A DNA stretch of 38,727 bases. It comes from a bacterium BMS3Abin08. GTDB lineage: Bacteria > Nitrospirota > Thermodesulfovibrionia > Thermodesulfovibrionales > JdFR-85. Where the stretch lies: assembly GCA_002897935.1 (NCBI GenBank), contig BDTA01000021.1:1-38727 (forward strand), read 5' to 3'. Shown here piece after piece: positions 24,558 to 33,733 of the stretch. Position 1 is the first letter of the stretch. Every line of letters begins with the position of its first letter. Below the pieces are notes generated by a model. It ran no database searches. It saw only the letters and a list, made by a program, of their open reading frames with translations, and had not been told where the DNA came from. The translations under genes were made by a program, and so were the position numbers.

Positions 24558-25841
24558 TTGCATTCACAAAATAGTGATAAAAAGAAACTCTTATACTGCT
24601 TTGGGTACGATCCTTCATATATCGACAACCTCTCATTTCAGATAAGTCATTTCAATTACGATGTCAGGAAGCTTTTGGATACCGCTACCCTGCTGAACAG
24701 TCTTAGCCTTGATTCTCCATCATGCGTGATAATAGATACATCCTTCAGCGGAGACGAATTGAGAGACAGGGATATCCTCTCCTCACTTAAACCCGGAGAT
24801 CAGGAAACATTTAAGCTGATCTTCGTTGCAGACAGGGGTGATGTAAAATCGAGGCTTAATGCGCTTCGTCTGGGGGCGGATGCCTATTTTGTAAAACCGG
24901 TTAATATGATTGAACTGATCGATGCTGTTGACGCACTTACCTCGGTAACGCTCCGTGACCCATACAGAATACTGATAGTGGATGACGATAAAAACCTCTC
25001 TACCTATCACTCCCTTCTCCTGAGGAGGGAGGGTATGATTACAGAGGTAGTGAATGAACCCTTAAATGTCTTTAATGTACTGTTTGATTTCAAGCCCGAT
25101 CTTATTCTCATGGATATGTACATGCCCTTGTGTAACGGCGACGAGCTGGCAAGGGTGATCCGGCAAATGAATGCATATTACTCCATACCGATTGTGTACC
25201 TCTCTGCAGAGAAGGATATATCAGTACAGCTTTCCGCCATGAGTATGGGTGGAGATGACTTTATCACAAAGCCCGTTGATCCTGATTATCTTATATCCTC
25301 GGTGACGATCAGGGCCGAAAGGATGAGGATAATACGGTCCTTTATGGACAGGGACAGTCTTACCGGCCTGTTGAATCATACCAAGACAAAGGAGCAGCTT
25401 GACATTGCCATCAGAAGGGTAAAGAGAGAAGAAGATGTTCTGGCTTTCGCCATGATCGATATTGATCATTTTAAAGAGGTCAATGATACCTACGGGCATC
25501 CTGCCGGAGATATGGTGCTGATTGCACTGTCAAGGCTCCTGCAGCAGAGGCTCAGAAGCACCGATATCATCGGCAGGTACGGCGGTGAGGAGTTTGCGGT
25601 CGTATTATACGGCACAAGCCCTGAGTCCGCATTCGCCACAATGGATGATATAAGAACGAGATTTGAAAATATCAAACACCATTACGAGGGCAGGAGCTTC
25701 CGCGTAACATTCAGTTGCGGGATTGCATCATTTCCGGACCATGCCGATGCACAGGACCTTAACAAGTCGGCTGATGTGGCGCTCTACAGGGCAAAAAGGG
25801 AGGGACGGAACAGGGTTGTTTTAAATACTCAACAAGAATAA
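24558..25841 (+). CDS. PleD-like diguanylate cyclase (REC-REC-GGDEF)
   Basis: The protein is 427 residues if it starts at the TTG at 24558 (GGAG 5 nt upstream); an in-frame TTG at 24522 has no such site. Receiver 1 (about 8-125) lacks the usual acidic pair near its start but keeps VIIDTSFSG and YFVKPVN. Receiver 2 (about 130-255) is complete: LIVDDDKN, LILMDMYMP, FITKPVD. The GGDEF domain (about 265-425) has FAMIDIDHFKEVND and an intact RYGGEEF active site, with RSTD five residues before GGEEF as the inhibitory c-di-GMP site. It should make c-di-GMP from two GTP upon phosphorylation of receiver 2. The gene is monocistronic and flanked by repeats. Confidence 0.9.
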   Translation: MHSQNSDKKKLLYCFGYDPSYIDNLSFQISHFNYDVRKLLDTATLLNSLSLDSPSCVIIDTSFSGDELRDRDILSSLKPGDQETFKLIFVADRGDVKSRLNALRLGADAYFVKPVNMIELIDAVDALTSVTLRDPYRILIVDDDKNLSTYHSLLLRREGMITEVVNEPLNVFNVLFDFKPDLILMDMYMPLCNGDELARVIRQMNAYYSIPIVYLSAEKDISVQLSAMSMGGDDFITKPVDPDYLISSVTIRAERMRIIRSFMDRDSLTGLLNHTKTKEQLDIAIRRVKREEDVLAFAMIDIDHFKEVNDTYGHPAGDMVLIALSRLLQQRLRSTDIIGRYGGEEFAVVLYGTSPESAFATMDDIRTRFENIKHHYEGRSFRVTFSCGIASFPDHADAQDLNKSADVALYRAKREGRNRVVLNTQQE

Positions 25842-25879
25842 TACAAGAAAATTCATAGGTTAAGCTTGCCTTCAGTAAC

Positions 25880-25954
25880 TGGAGCGGGCGACGGGATTTG
25901 AACCCGCGACCTTCAGCTTGGGAAGCTGACACTCTACCGTTGAGTTACGCCCGC
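25880..25954 (-). tRNA. tRNA-Gly (anticodon CCC), CCA encoded
   Basis: Read on the minus strand from 25954, the 7-bp acceptor stem GCGGGCG/CGCCCGC is perfect. The D arm contains AACGGTAGAGT, the anticodon stem TCAGC/GCTGA encloses the loop TTCCCAA (anticodon CCC), and the T arm is GCGGG-TTCAAAT-CCCGT, with one weak closing pair. The discriminator is T and CCA is encoded. It decodes GGG. No other tRNA is adjacent. Confidence 0.95.
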
Positions 25955-26772
25955 TTGAATCGATTACTGCCTGAAATGAAGCGACCACAGCCGTGAGTGT
26001 CTGAACCCCGGAGGGTGAACTTCACGTATATAGCGAAATAAGACCGGAATCGTCGAAAAAGTTCGCTCATTTCCCGTCTTAATAAGATATACAACCTCCC
26101 CGATAAAAATCAACTCATTTCCGGCAAGCCTTACAGCATAGCAATGTAAGGTTTTGATATTTTATCTTTATATTTGCCTCCAGCACTTCGGTGCTTTCGG
26201 CAAAGAACATTGTAAGGAAAATTTGATTTAATAGAATCTGTGTATAAAGTCGAAAAGTTGTCGTTATTTCGTCATTCCGGCTTGTCCGGAATCTGTCTTT
26301 AAGAAGGATTCCCGACTCGCTTCGCTTGCGGGAATGACAAATAACTGCAGTTTATACACAGACTTTTAATAGAGTCTGTGTATAAACTGCCGTTTTTTAT
26401 TCTTGTCATGCCCGAAGTTTGTAGTCGGGTATCCAGAACTTATTGATAAGAACGCTTTCGGGAAATGACGGAAAAATGACCGCTCTGCTCTCTGCGCTCA
26501 ATTTGACCCACAAGTCAAACGGCGGATTCGGGATAGGGCCTCAATTGACTTTTAGATGCTTATCTGATATATTTATAACATTTGAAGTCTCCGGTCAGGA
26601 GCTCTCCTCAGGTTTGAAAAAACCTGTCGGACCATACAGGGCTGAAAGGTGACATAAAGGATATGCTGAGACATTCGTTCTTTAAAAATCTATTGCACAG
26701 ACGATCCCTCTGCAATGCATCTTGCCTAAAGCCCCGACCTTTGGTCGGAGAGCTTGACTCCATGAAGGCCGA
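25955..26772. other. intergenic region rich in dispersed repeats
   Basis: No gene is supported in these roughly 800 bp; the longest frame (26443-26652) has no ribosome binding site and arises from repeat sequence. Three copies of a TCTGTGTATAAA motif occur at about 26237 (plus), 26351 (minus) and 26374 (plus). Two GTCATTCC-type inverted repeats lie at 26270-26340 and 26405-26469. The 20 nt at 26739-26758 are an inverted copy of the element at 8234 and overlap a CCGACC/GGTCGG hairpin just before the kinase gene. Confidence 0.6.
26229..26469. repeat. composite of GTCATTCC-type repeats bordered by CTGTGTATAAA
   Basis: The first unit is bounded by inverted copies of TCTGTGTATAAA and holds GTCATTCCGGCTTGTCCGGA, AAGGATTCCC and GCGGGAATGAC. 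A second unit, GTCATGCCCGAAG to GGAAATGACGGAAAAATGAC, follows a third motif copy. The same modules occur at five further intergenic sites in the window. Confidence 0.65.
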
Positions 26773-28266
26773 GTGGTTATAAGAAAAAAAGAAATAAAAC
26801 CCGTATGCGAATTCCTCTCCGTTCTCATAGGCCCCTTTGGTTTCTATGGACTCAACGGTGATATCCTTTATGTTACAGAGGGATTCGGCGATAGCAATGA
26901 AAAACCTCTTAGATATGATGTCCCGTTAAACAGCAGGCCCATTGGCCATGTCTCCGGATTTGATGAGAGACTGGAGACGGCTGCATCCATCCTTGGCCTT
27001 TTTCTGAAGAACCGGCAGGATAAAGAATCCCTGACAAAGCATACCCTTAACAAATACAGGGAACTTAATTTCCTTTCGGAAATCAGTGATATTCTGAGTT
27101 CCTCGATTGATATAGACGAAATACTGTGTGCCACCACAGCCAAATGCGGGGAAATAATGGGGGTCGAAAACTGTTCCGTCATGGTTATTGACGATAAAAG
27201 CGACGGGTTTTACATAAAGGCCGCATCGGGACGGATCGTTAATGAGAGGGTGCGGCTGGACTTATCCAACGGGATTGCAGGCAGGATCGTTAAAACCGGA
27301 AGGTCACTTATCGTTAACGAAACGGATCAGCACCCGGACTTTATAAGCGGTGGAGATGTGGCGATTAAATCCATGCTCTGTATACCCCTTAAGGTAAAGG
27401 ACAGGACCGTGGGTGTTTTAAACATGAGCAATAAGATAAGCGGGTTCTTCACGAGTGAGGACGAGTCTCTGATTATATCAATATCCTCCATGATCGCAGG
27501 TGCAATAGAATCCGCCCGCCTCTATGATGAAAAGATCAAGAACGAAAAGTTTGCTACCATAGGTCAGATGGCTGCAGGCATAATCCATGATATCAAGAAC
27601 CCCATGGCAACCATCAAGGGTTTTGCCGGGTTGCTGGGAGACCTGGAGTTTACACCCGGGGAGCGTAAGGAGTACAGCGGAATGATCGTGGATGAAGTGG
27701 ACAGGCTGGTTTCAATGCTTGAGGACCTCCTCTACTTTTCAAGGGGGTTCAAGGGTAGGTATAACATCCAAAGGACAAATATTCACGAATACCTCTCAGA
27801 GGTATGCAAACTGATCGAAAAAGACCTCTCAAGCAGGAACATCGATGTATCATTGAAAACAGCTTACAAAGGCGATGTATATATCGACAGGGAGAAGTTC
27901 AGAAGGGTCATCTATAATATAACCGGCAATGCAAGAGAGGTTATGCATGAGGGAGGGAGGCTTCTCATCAGTACCAGGGCCGCAGGTGATCAGGTGGAGA
28001 TACTGTTTTCAGATACGGGTGGCGGAGTGCCGGAAGAGATAATCGACGCCATCTTCGATCCCTTTGTGACTATGGGCAAAAAGTCGGGCACCGGGCTTGG
28101 CCTTGCCATAACAAAGAAGATTGTTGAAGACCACGGGGGTACGATAACCGCCGTAAATGGTAACCATTCAGGGGTCGAGGGGTTTAAGGGGGCCAACTTT
28201 GTGATAAAAATTCCCTTAAAAGACCACCCCGGCAGTACAAGGAGGAACGATGGATCCGTTGTGTGA
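26773..28266 (+). CDS. GAF-domain cytoplasmic sensor histidine kinase
   Basis: The 497-residue protein has no membrane segment. After an unassigned N-terminal region of about 95 residues comes a GAF domain (about 95-255; LNFLSEISDILSSSIDIDE, GIAGRIVKTG, SMLCIPLKV). Then follow a dimerisation helix with phosphoacceptor His273 in IIHDIKNPMATIKG and an ATP-binding domain ending near GTGLGLAITKK. The start is GTG at 26773 with GAAGG 4 nt upstream. The last 17 nt overlap the start of the PilB-like gene, so the two are translationally coupled and the fused receiver there is its most obvious phosphorylation partner. Confidence 0.88.
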   Translation: MVIRKKEIKPVCEFLSVLIGPFGFYGLNGDILYVTEGFGDSNEKPLRYDVPLNSRPIGHVSGFDERLETAASILGLFLKNRQDKESLTKHTLNKYRELNFLSEISDILSSSIDIDEILCATTAKCGEIMGVENCSVMVIDDKSDGFYIKAASGRIVNERVRLDLSNGIAGRIVKTGRSLIVNETDQHPDFISGGDVAIKSMLCIPLKVKDRTVGVLNMSNKISGFFTSEDESLIISISSMIAGAIESARLYDEKIKNEKFATIGQMAAGIIHDIKNPMATIKGFAGLLGDLEFTPGERKEYSGMIVDEVDRLVSMLEDLLYFSRGFKGRYNIQRTNIHEYLSEVCKLIEKDLSSRNIDVSLKTAYKGDVYIDREKFRRVIYNITGNAREVMHEGGRLLISTRAAGDQVEILFSDTGGGVPEEIIDAIFDPFVTMGKKSGTGLGLAITKKIVEDHGGTITAVNGNHSGVEGFKGANFVIKIPLKDHPGSTRRNDGSVV

Positions 28267-30508
28267 TGCATTAATCGAAGAAGGAATTATAACGGCTGAA
28301 CAGTTACAGGAGATAAAGGACGGCAAAAGGGCAGGGAGCGTTGTGCTCGAAATCCTTGACACTCTCTCCGTCGACGAAGAAAAGATTGTATCGGTATTTA
28401 CCAATCGTTTCGGCATTGGCAGGGCAGTACTGTCGGATATATTACCCGAAGCCCTGGAGGGGTATTCTGAAAAATCAGCCTTTAAATATATGAGTATTCC
28501 CTTTGACAGGGATGGGGGGCTGTTGAAGGTTGCCATGGTGGATCCCTTGAATTTTAACACGCTCCAGGACATCTCCTTTCTCACAGGCCTTTCCGTAATT
28601 CCCTATGCGGCAACAAGGGGAGAAATCCTCCAGGCCGTCAATACCTGTTACGAGATAAGCAGTGAACTTTCAACGGTCCTCGACAGGATCGAAGCATACG
28701 ATGAAGACAGCATAGGGCTGCTAAATGACAATCCGCATTCAGCTGCGGAGGTATTTCAAACAGGCGGGAGAATGGACGTCTCCGGTGAAGGGACCCTGTC
28801 AGCACCGGCTATTAAACTGGTTAACCTGCTCTTTAATGAGGCTACGGGATGCAGGGCAAGCGATATACATATAGAGCCCGGACAGAAGAAGGTGGATGTA
28901 AGGTTCAGGATCGACGGTGTATTAAAGACGCATATGGAGGTGCCGAAGTGGCTTCATTCAGCGCTTGTTTCGAGGATCAAGATCATGTCAAAGCTTGACA
29001 TAAGCAACAGGAAGACGCCGCAGGATGGTTCAATCAAGATCAGCGTAAAGGGTAATCCTGTCGACCTGAGGGTATCAACCCTTCCGACACACCTCGGAGA
29101 AAAGGTGGTTATAAGGCTCCTGAATCCCGAAAGGGGGGATCTCGAACTGAGAGACGGAGGAATCGATGATGAGGAATACGGAAGACTCAAACGGTCTTTT
29201 TCACAACCACAGGGGATGATCCTGGTGACGGGACCAACGGGCAGCGGCAAAACAACCACACTGCACGGGGTATTGAAGGAACTCAACTCCCATGAAACGA
29301 ATATCGTTACTATTGAAGATCCCGTTGAGTATGAACTGGAGGGGATAACGCAGGTACAGGTCAATGAAAAGGCGGGGCTGAATTTTGCCAACTCATTAAG
29401 ATCGATCCTGAGACAGGACCCGGATATTGTCATGGTAGGGGAAATCAGGGACAAGGAAACTGCAGAGATTGCCTTCAGGGCTTCAATGACAGGGCATCTC
29501 GTCCTCAGCACATTACACACCAATGATACAGCCTCAACAGTAACGAGGCTGCTTGATATAGGCATAGAACCCACTTTAGTGGCATCATCTCTCCTGAGCA
29601 TTGTAGCCCAGAGGCTTGTGAGGGTAAACTGCAAGCACTGCCTGGAGGGGTACAGGCCTGACGACGGGGTCTTTTCCCTGGTGCCGGGAATCAACAGTAA
29701 CGCACGTTTTGTAAAGGGAATGGGTTGTAAGAGGTGTAACGGTACAGGATACAACGGCCGTACCGCTGTATTTGAAATACTGGACATCAGCCCGGCAATA
29801 AAGAAACTGATACTGAATACCGCCCCGGAGAGTCAGATAAAAATGCAGGCGGCACAGGAGGGTATGAAGACACTGTTTGAGGCTGCTGCAGAGAAAGTCT
29901 ATCAGGGGATAACAACGATCGAGGAGGTTTTAAGGGTTATATCGATTGACGGCCCCGGGGAAAAGACATGTCCCGTCTGTAACACGCAGTACACAGGTAG
30001 TGATTGCCCCTGCAGCGAGTCTTCACAGGAGGACGACTGCAGTGCCTGTGGTAAGCGGCTTGATCTAAACTGGAAGTTCTGTCCCTATTGCGGGAAGACA
30101 AGGAAACCCTACAAAATACCGGAGATTCAGTCACTTATGAGGGTGCTCGTGGTTGACGATGAGCCCGGACTGCTTAAGATGGTGGAGATAGCACTGAGAC
30201 CTCTCACCCTGGATATCTACACTGCTCAGAACGGCAGGGAGGCTATTGAAAAGGCTTTCACCATAAAACCGAACCTGATCATCACGGATATCAATATGCC
30301 CGTAATGGACGGCTTTGAAATGATAAAGAACCTCAGAAGTCAGGTAAATACGATGTTTATACCGATTATCATCCTCTCTTCAAGGGATGCGGCCGAGGAC
30401 ATGCTCAAGGGATTCACATACGGTACGGACGACTATGTAACAAAACCCTTTGATTATCCGGAATTACAGGCGAGGGTCAAGCGGCTCCTCTACAGGACCT
30501 ACGGGTAA
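28250..30508 (+). CDS. PilB/GspE-type secretion ATPase fused to zinc-finger cysteines and a receiver domain
   Basis: The 752-residue protein has a MshEN/GspE N-terminal domain (about 1-150) and a type II/IV secretion ATPase domain (about 175-560). Walker A is GPTGSGKTTT near residue 327, then DPDIVMVGEIRD, GHLVLSTLHTNDT and the CxxC...CxxC zinc site (CKHC, CKRC). A cysteine-rich linker follows (CPVC, CPC, CSAC, CPYC; about 573-620), resembling one or two zinc ribbons. A complete receiver domain (about 629-752) closes it, with VVDDEPG, phosphoacceptor LIITDINMP and YVTKPF. PilB/GspE ATPases power pilus extension or secretion; a C-terminal receiver is unusual and suggests phosphorylation control. 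No pilin or pilC genes are in the window. Confidence 0.88.
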   Translation: MDPLCDALIEEGIITAEQLQEIKDGKRAGSVVLEILDTLSVDEEKIVSVFTNRFGIGRAVLSDILPEALEGYSEKSAFKYMSIPFDRDGGLLKVAMVDPLNFNTLQDISFLTGLSVIPYAATRGEILQAVNTCYEISSELSTVLDRIEAYDEDSIGLLNDNPHSAAEVFQTGGRMDVSGEGTLSAPAIKLVNLLFNEATGCRASDIHIEPGQKKVDVRFRIDGVLKTHMEVPKWLHSALVSRIKIMSKLDISNRKTPQDGSIKISVKGNPVDLRVSTLPTHLGEKVVIRLLNPERGDLELRDGGIDDEEYGRLKRSFSQPQGMILVTGPTGSGKTTTLHGVLKELNSHETNIVTIEDPVEYELEGITQVQVNEKAGLNFANSLRSILRQDPDIVMVGEIRDKETAEIAFRASMTGHLVLSTLHTNDTASTVTRLLDIGIEPTLVASSLLSIVAQRLVRVNCKHCLEGYRPDDGVFSLVPGINSNARFVKGMGCKRCNGTGYNGRTAVFEILDISPAIKKLILNTAPESQIKMQAAQEGMKTLFEAAAEKVYQGITTIEEVLRVISIDGPGEKTCPVCNTQYTGSDCPCSESSQEDDCSACGKRLDLNWKFCPYCGKTRKPYKIPEIQSLMRVLVVDDEPGLLKMVEIALRPLTLDIYTAQNGREAIEKAFTIKPNLIITDINMPVMDGFEMIKNLRSQVNTMFIPIIILSSRDAAEDMLKGFTYGTDDYVTKPFDYPELQARVKRLLYRTYG

Positions 30509-30653
30509 GGTCCGTTGCAGGATTTCAGGCCGTAGGTCAAAGGAGGGCAGAGGAATGCATACAGGATGACTCAAAGGGTTGCAGCACCCTGCCCGGGCAG
30601 CAGGGCGGAGGCCGCTGAAGGCATGATCGAGATAAAACTTAAGGAGGCGGACC

Positions 30654-30946
30654 ATGATTGAAACAGGTGCGGGCTTGAACATATATTGAGATATGCCCTT
30701 GTTACACCTGAAGAACTGGCTTCAATCAAAATAGAGGCCATGGAGACCAGCAGGGACTTGAAGGACGTTTTAATAGAGAGAGGGGCCGTCAGTGAGGATG
30801 CACTCCTTTATGCCGTGAGTTCCGAACTCGGCATCCCCTTTGTCACACTTGAGCCGAATTCAATCGACAGGGATCTCTTCAGAACTCTGCCCGTGGAAGT
30901 ACTCAAGAGGTATAGATTCCTGCCCATGATCGAGGTGGATAGATAA
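30654..30946 (+). pseudogene. truncated, probably frameshifted GspE/PilB N-terminal domain fragment
   Basis: A strong AAGGAGG (30641) precedes the ATG at 30654, but that frame stops after 11 codons at 30689. The conserved reading, LRYALVTPEELASIKIEAME to LSIDRD-like and RYRFLPMIEVDR, runs in another frame from about 30662 to 30946, where only a TTG at 30686 could start. Joining the frames near 30672 gives a continuous MIETGAG-LEHILRYALVTPEEL, which looks like a proper GspE_N first helix. The product also stops right after RYRFLPM, where the domain normally continues, and no ATPase follows. If translated from the TTG it would be an 86-residue protein. It may be a decayed copy or a frameshift/assembly error. 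Confidence 0.5.
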
Positions 30947-30952
30947 TCTCCG

Positions 30953-33733
30953 ATGATACGTTTTAATCTCTTCACAAAGACTTTCCTTTTAATTCTCCTG
31001 ATTATAGTTTTCTTTTCGGCATTGATTTACACATTCTCCGTGCCACTCATCAAGGAGACGGTTTACGAGATAGAAGAGAATGCAGGAAAGACGATCCTCG
31101 ACAACGTATATGAACTCGTTCACAAGATCTCGATGGATCTTGAGGCCTACAGGGAATCCGCCTATGCGGCCCACAAAAGGGAATTAAGAAACATCATTGA
31201 AATCGTCGAATCTTATATTAACGACGTGCGTGCGGATGTGAAGAGCGGGCGTTTATCCGAAAAGGAGGCCAAAAAGAGTATACTGGACAAACTAAGGACC
31301 TTTAAATACGGCAGGAATGACTACATCTGGGTTTCAGACTACAACTCGGTACTCATATCCCATCCCGATCCAAGGCTGTACGGAAGGGATTTCTCCGGAA
31401 TTAGGGATGTCCGCGGAAACCTTATCGTCCCACCGATGGTAGAGATTGCCAGGAGGCGCGGGGATGGGTTTTACAGCTACTGGTGGCGCAGGCTCGGAGA
31501 AAAAGAGCCCATCGAAAAACTCTCCTATTTCAAGCTTCTTCCTCAATGGAAATGGGTTGTCGGAACCGGTGTATATGTAGACGACATAAAGAAAGAAGTG
31601 GCAAGGAGAAAGAAGAAGGCGATAGAGGAATTGAGGGGCATTTTGAGACATATCCGGATAGGCAAGACGGGTTACATGTTTATCTTTGATTCCAAAATGA
31701 ACATGATAATACATCCCAACAGGAACATAGAAGGAAAAAACATCTCGTCATTACTGGATCCTGTGACAGGGAAACCCATTGGTGAGGAACTCAAACACGC
31801 GGCAACTCAAAAAGACAATAAATTGATCTACAGATGGGACAAGCCCTCGGATCCCGGCAACTATATATATAAAAAGATCTCCTGGGTAAGGTATTTCAGG
31901 AACCTTGACTGGTATATCGCATCCTCGGTGTACCTGGATGAACTGGGTAAGAGTGCGGTAATACTCAAGAGGAGGATCCTTGGCACAACCCTGCTCATAC
32001 TGCTTCTCTCCGTATGTCTGGGCTATATCTTCGTAAGAAGGCTTGTTAATCCCCTCAGAAAACTCTCTGCAACGGCCCTGAGGGTACAGAAGGGAGACCT
32101 TACAGCCAAGAGCGATATACGGGGTAATGATGAAATCGGGGTTCTTGCCGGGGCCTTCAACAACATGATTGACCGGTTGAGATCACACATAGAAAACCTC
32201 GATGCAAAGGTCAGGGAAAGGACCATGGAACTCGAAGACGCTAACCGTGAGTTGAAGAGGATCGATGAGACCAAGTCCGCTTTCATATCGACGGTATCGC
32301 ACGAACTCCGCACGCCTCTGACTTCGGTACTGGGATTTGCCAACATCATAAAGAAGAGGCTTGAGGAGGTAATCTTTCCGGTAATAGACGATGGGGAGGC
32401 CAGGGTATCCCGCGCAGCCTCACAGGTAAGGCAGAACCTCGACATAATCATCTCAGAGGGTGAGAGGCTCACGAACCTGATCAACGACGTCCTTGACATA
32501 GCGAAGATAGAGGCGGGGAGGGTGGAGTGGAAGGACGAGGACGTAGACATCGCAGAGGTATTCAGACGTGCGGCTGTGACGACCTCGTCGCTGTTTCAGT
32601 CAAAGGGACTGTATCTGGAGGGAGAGGTTGAGGGCGGTGGACTCATAGTCCGCGGGGACCGGGACCGGATGATACAGGTGGTAACGAATCTCCTGAGCAA
32701 CGCCGTAAAGTTCACGGACGGCGGGGGAACGATAACCTACCGTATAAGGCGCAACGCCGGGTATGTACGCTCCGAGGTAGAGGACACGGGCAACGGCATT
32801 CCATCCGATATGCTTGAGAGGGTTTTTGAGAAGTTCAGGCAGGTAGGCGACACCCTGACGGACCGTCCGAAGGGAACGGGACTTGGTCTTCCCATCTGCC
32901 GTGAGATAATAAACCATCATGGCGGGAGGATCTGGGCGGAGAGTAAAGAGGGCGGGGGCAGCAGGTTCATCTTTGAACTGCCCCTGAAGGCGGCAGGGCA
33001 GGGTGGTCATACGGAGATACAGAGGGAGGTACTGTTGACGTCCATAGACAACCACATAAAGGGCCGGGCTCAAGGGGAGACGGTACTGATAGTGGACGAC
33101 GACGTATCCATACGGGTACTGTTAAGCCAGTATCTTCAGGAGAAGGGTTACAGGGCGGTAGAGGCGGTGGACGGCAAGGACGCAATAGGCAAGACCCGCG
33201 CTATGATGCCGGATCTCATACTTCTTGACATCATGATGCCGGATCTGAGCGGTTACGACGTACTGAGGGTACTGAAGAACGACGATACAACGAGGGAGAT
33301 CCCCGTTATAGTGATATCTGCTCTTGAAAACAGGGACAAGGGGCTGATGCTTGGTGCGGCCGACTACATCACGAAGCCGGTGGATGAGGAGCGGCTCTTT
33401 GACAGCATACAGAGGGTAATGAACGAGGGGCAGAGAAACAACAGGTGCAGGGTAATGATTATAGACCGCGACAGGGAGTCGTGCCGCGAGATTGCCGAGG
33501 CGATGAAGGGGAGGAATTTCGAGGTAATACAGAGCTGCTGTGATACGGAGGACATAAGGAAGGGGCTCGAGGCCACGCCGGATATAATACTCGTGGATAT
33601 GGGGCTGGTTGAGGACGGTTATATAAATGAGATCTGCAGGGAGGATTCCATCAGGGATTTAATGATAAAATCAAAAATACTCTATATCGTGAAAGGAAGT
33701 GAAGGAAATGTCGAAGATACTGATAGCCGATGA
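30953..33733 (+). CDS. Cache-domain hybrid sensor histidine kinase
   Basis: The 926-residue kinase has an N-terminal membrane helix (about 8-28) and a periplasmic region (30-340) with two Cache-like units: YIWVSDYNSVLISHPDPRLYG with WKWVVGTGVYVDDI, and GYMFIFDSKMNMIIHPN with LDWYIASSVYLDEL. A second helix (342-361) and HAMP follow, then the phosphoacceptor in SHELRTPLTSVLGF (about 448), the ATPase domain (DTGNGIPSDM, GTGLGLPICR) and a complete receiver (about 709-825; VDDDVS, LILLDIMMP, YITKPVD). A second receiver-like domain (833-926; IIDRDRES, IILVDMGLV) lacks the usual lysine and ends early. It overlaps the next gene by 26 nt. Cache domains sense small extracellular molecules. Confidence 0.92.
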   Translation: MIRFNLFTKTFLLILLIIVFFSALIYTFSVPLIKETVYEIEENAGKTILDNVYELVHKISMDLEAYRESAYAAHKRELRNIIEIVESYINDVRADVKSGRLSEKEAKKSILDKLRTFKYGRNDYIWVSDYNSVLISHPDPRLYGRDFSGIRDVRGNLIVPPMVEIARRRGDGFYSYWWRRLGEKEPIEKLSYFKLLPQWKWVVGTGVYVDDIKKEVARRKKKAIEELRGILRHIRIGKTGYMFIFDSKMNMIIHPNRNIEGKNISSLLDPVTGKPIGEELKHAATQKDNKLIYRWDKPSDPGNYIYKKISWVRYFRNLDWYIASSVYLDELGKSAVILKRRILGTTLLILLLSVCLGYIFVRRLVNPLRKLSATALRVQKGDLTAKSDIRGNDEIGVLAGAFNNMIDRLRSHIENLDAKVRERTMELEDANRELKRIDETKSAFISTVSHELRTPLTSVLGFANIIKKRLEEVIFPVIDDGEARVSRAASQVRQNLDIIISEGERLTNLINDVLDIAKIEAGRVEWKDEDVDIAEVFRRAAVTTSSLFQSKGLYLEGEVEGGGLIVRGDRDRMIQVVTNLLSNAVKFTDGGGTITYRIRRNAGYVRSEVEDTGNGIPSDMLERVFEKFRQVGDTLTDRPKGTGLGLPICREIINHHGGRIWAESKEGGGSRFIFELPLKAAGQGGHTEIQREVLLTSIDNHIKGRAQGETVLIVDDDVSIRVLLSQYLQEKGYRAVEAVDGKDAIGKTRAMMPDLILLDIMMPDLSGYDVLRVLKNDDTTREIPVIVISALENRDKGLMLGAADYITKPVDEERLFDSIQRVMNEGQRNNRCRVMIIDRDRESCREIAEAMKGRNFEVIQSCCDTEDIRKGLEATPDIILVDMGLVEDGYINEICREDSIRDLMIKSKILYIVKGSEGNVEDTDSR

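Noticed and set aside
28954-29787. 277-codon minus-strand frame within the PilB-like gene
   Set aside because: Antisense shadow of the conserved ATPase domain; serine-rich and without a start site.
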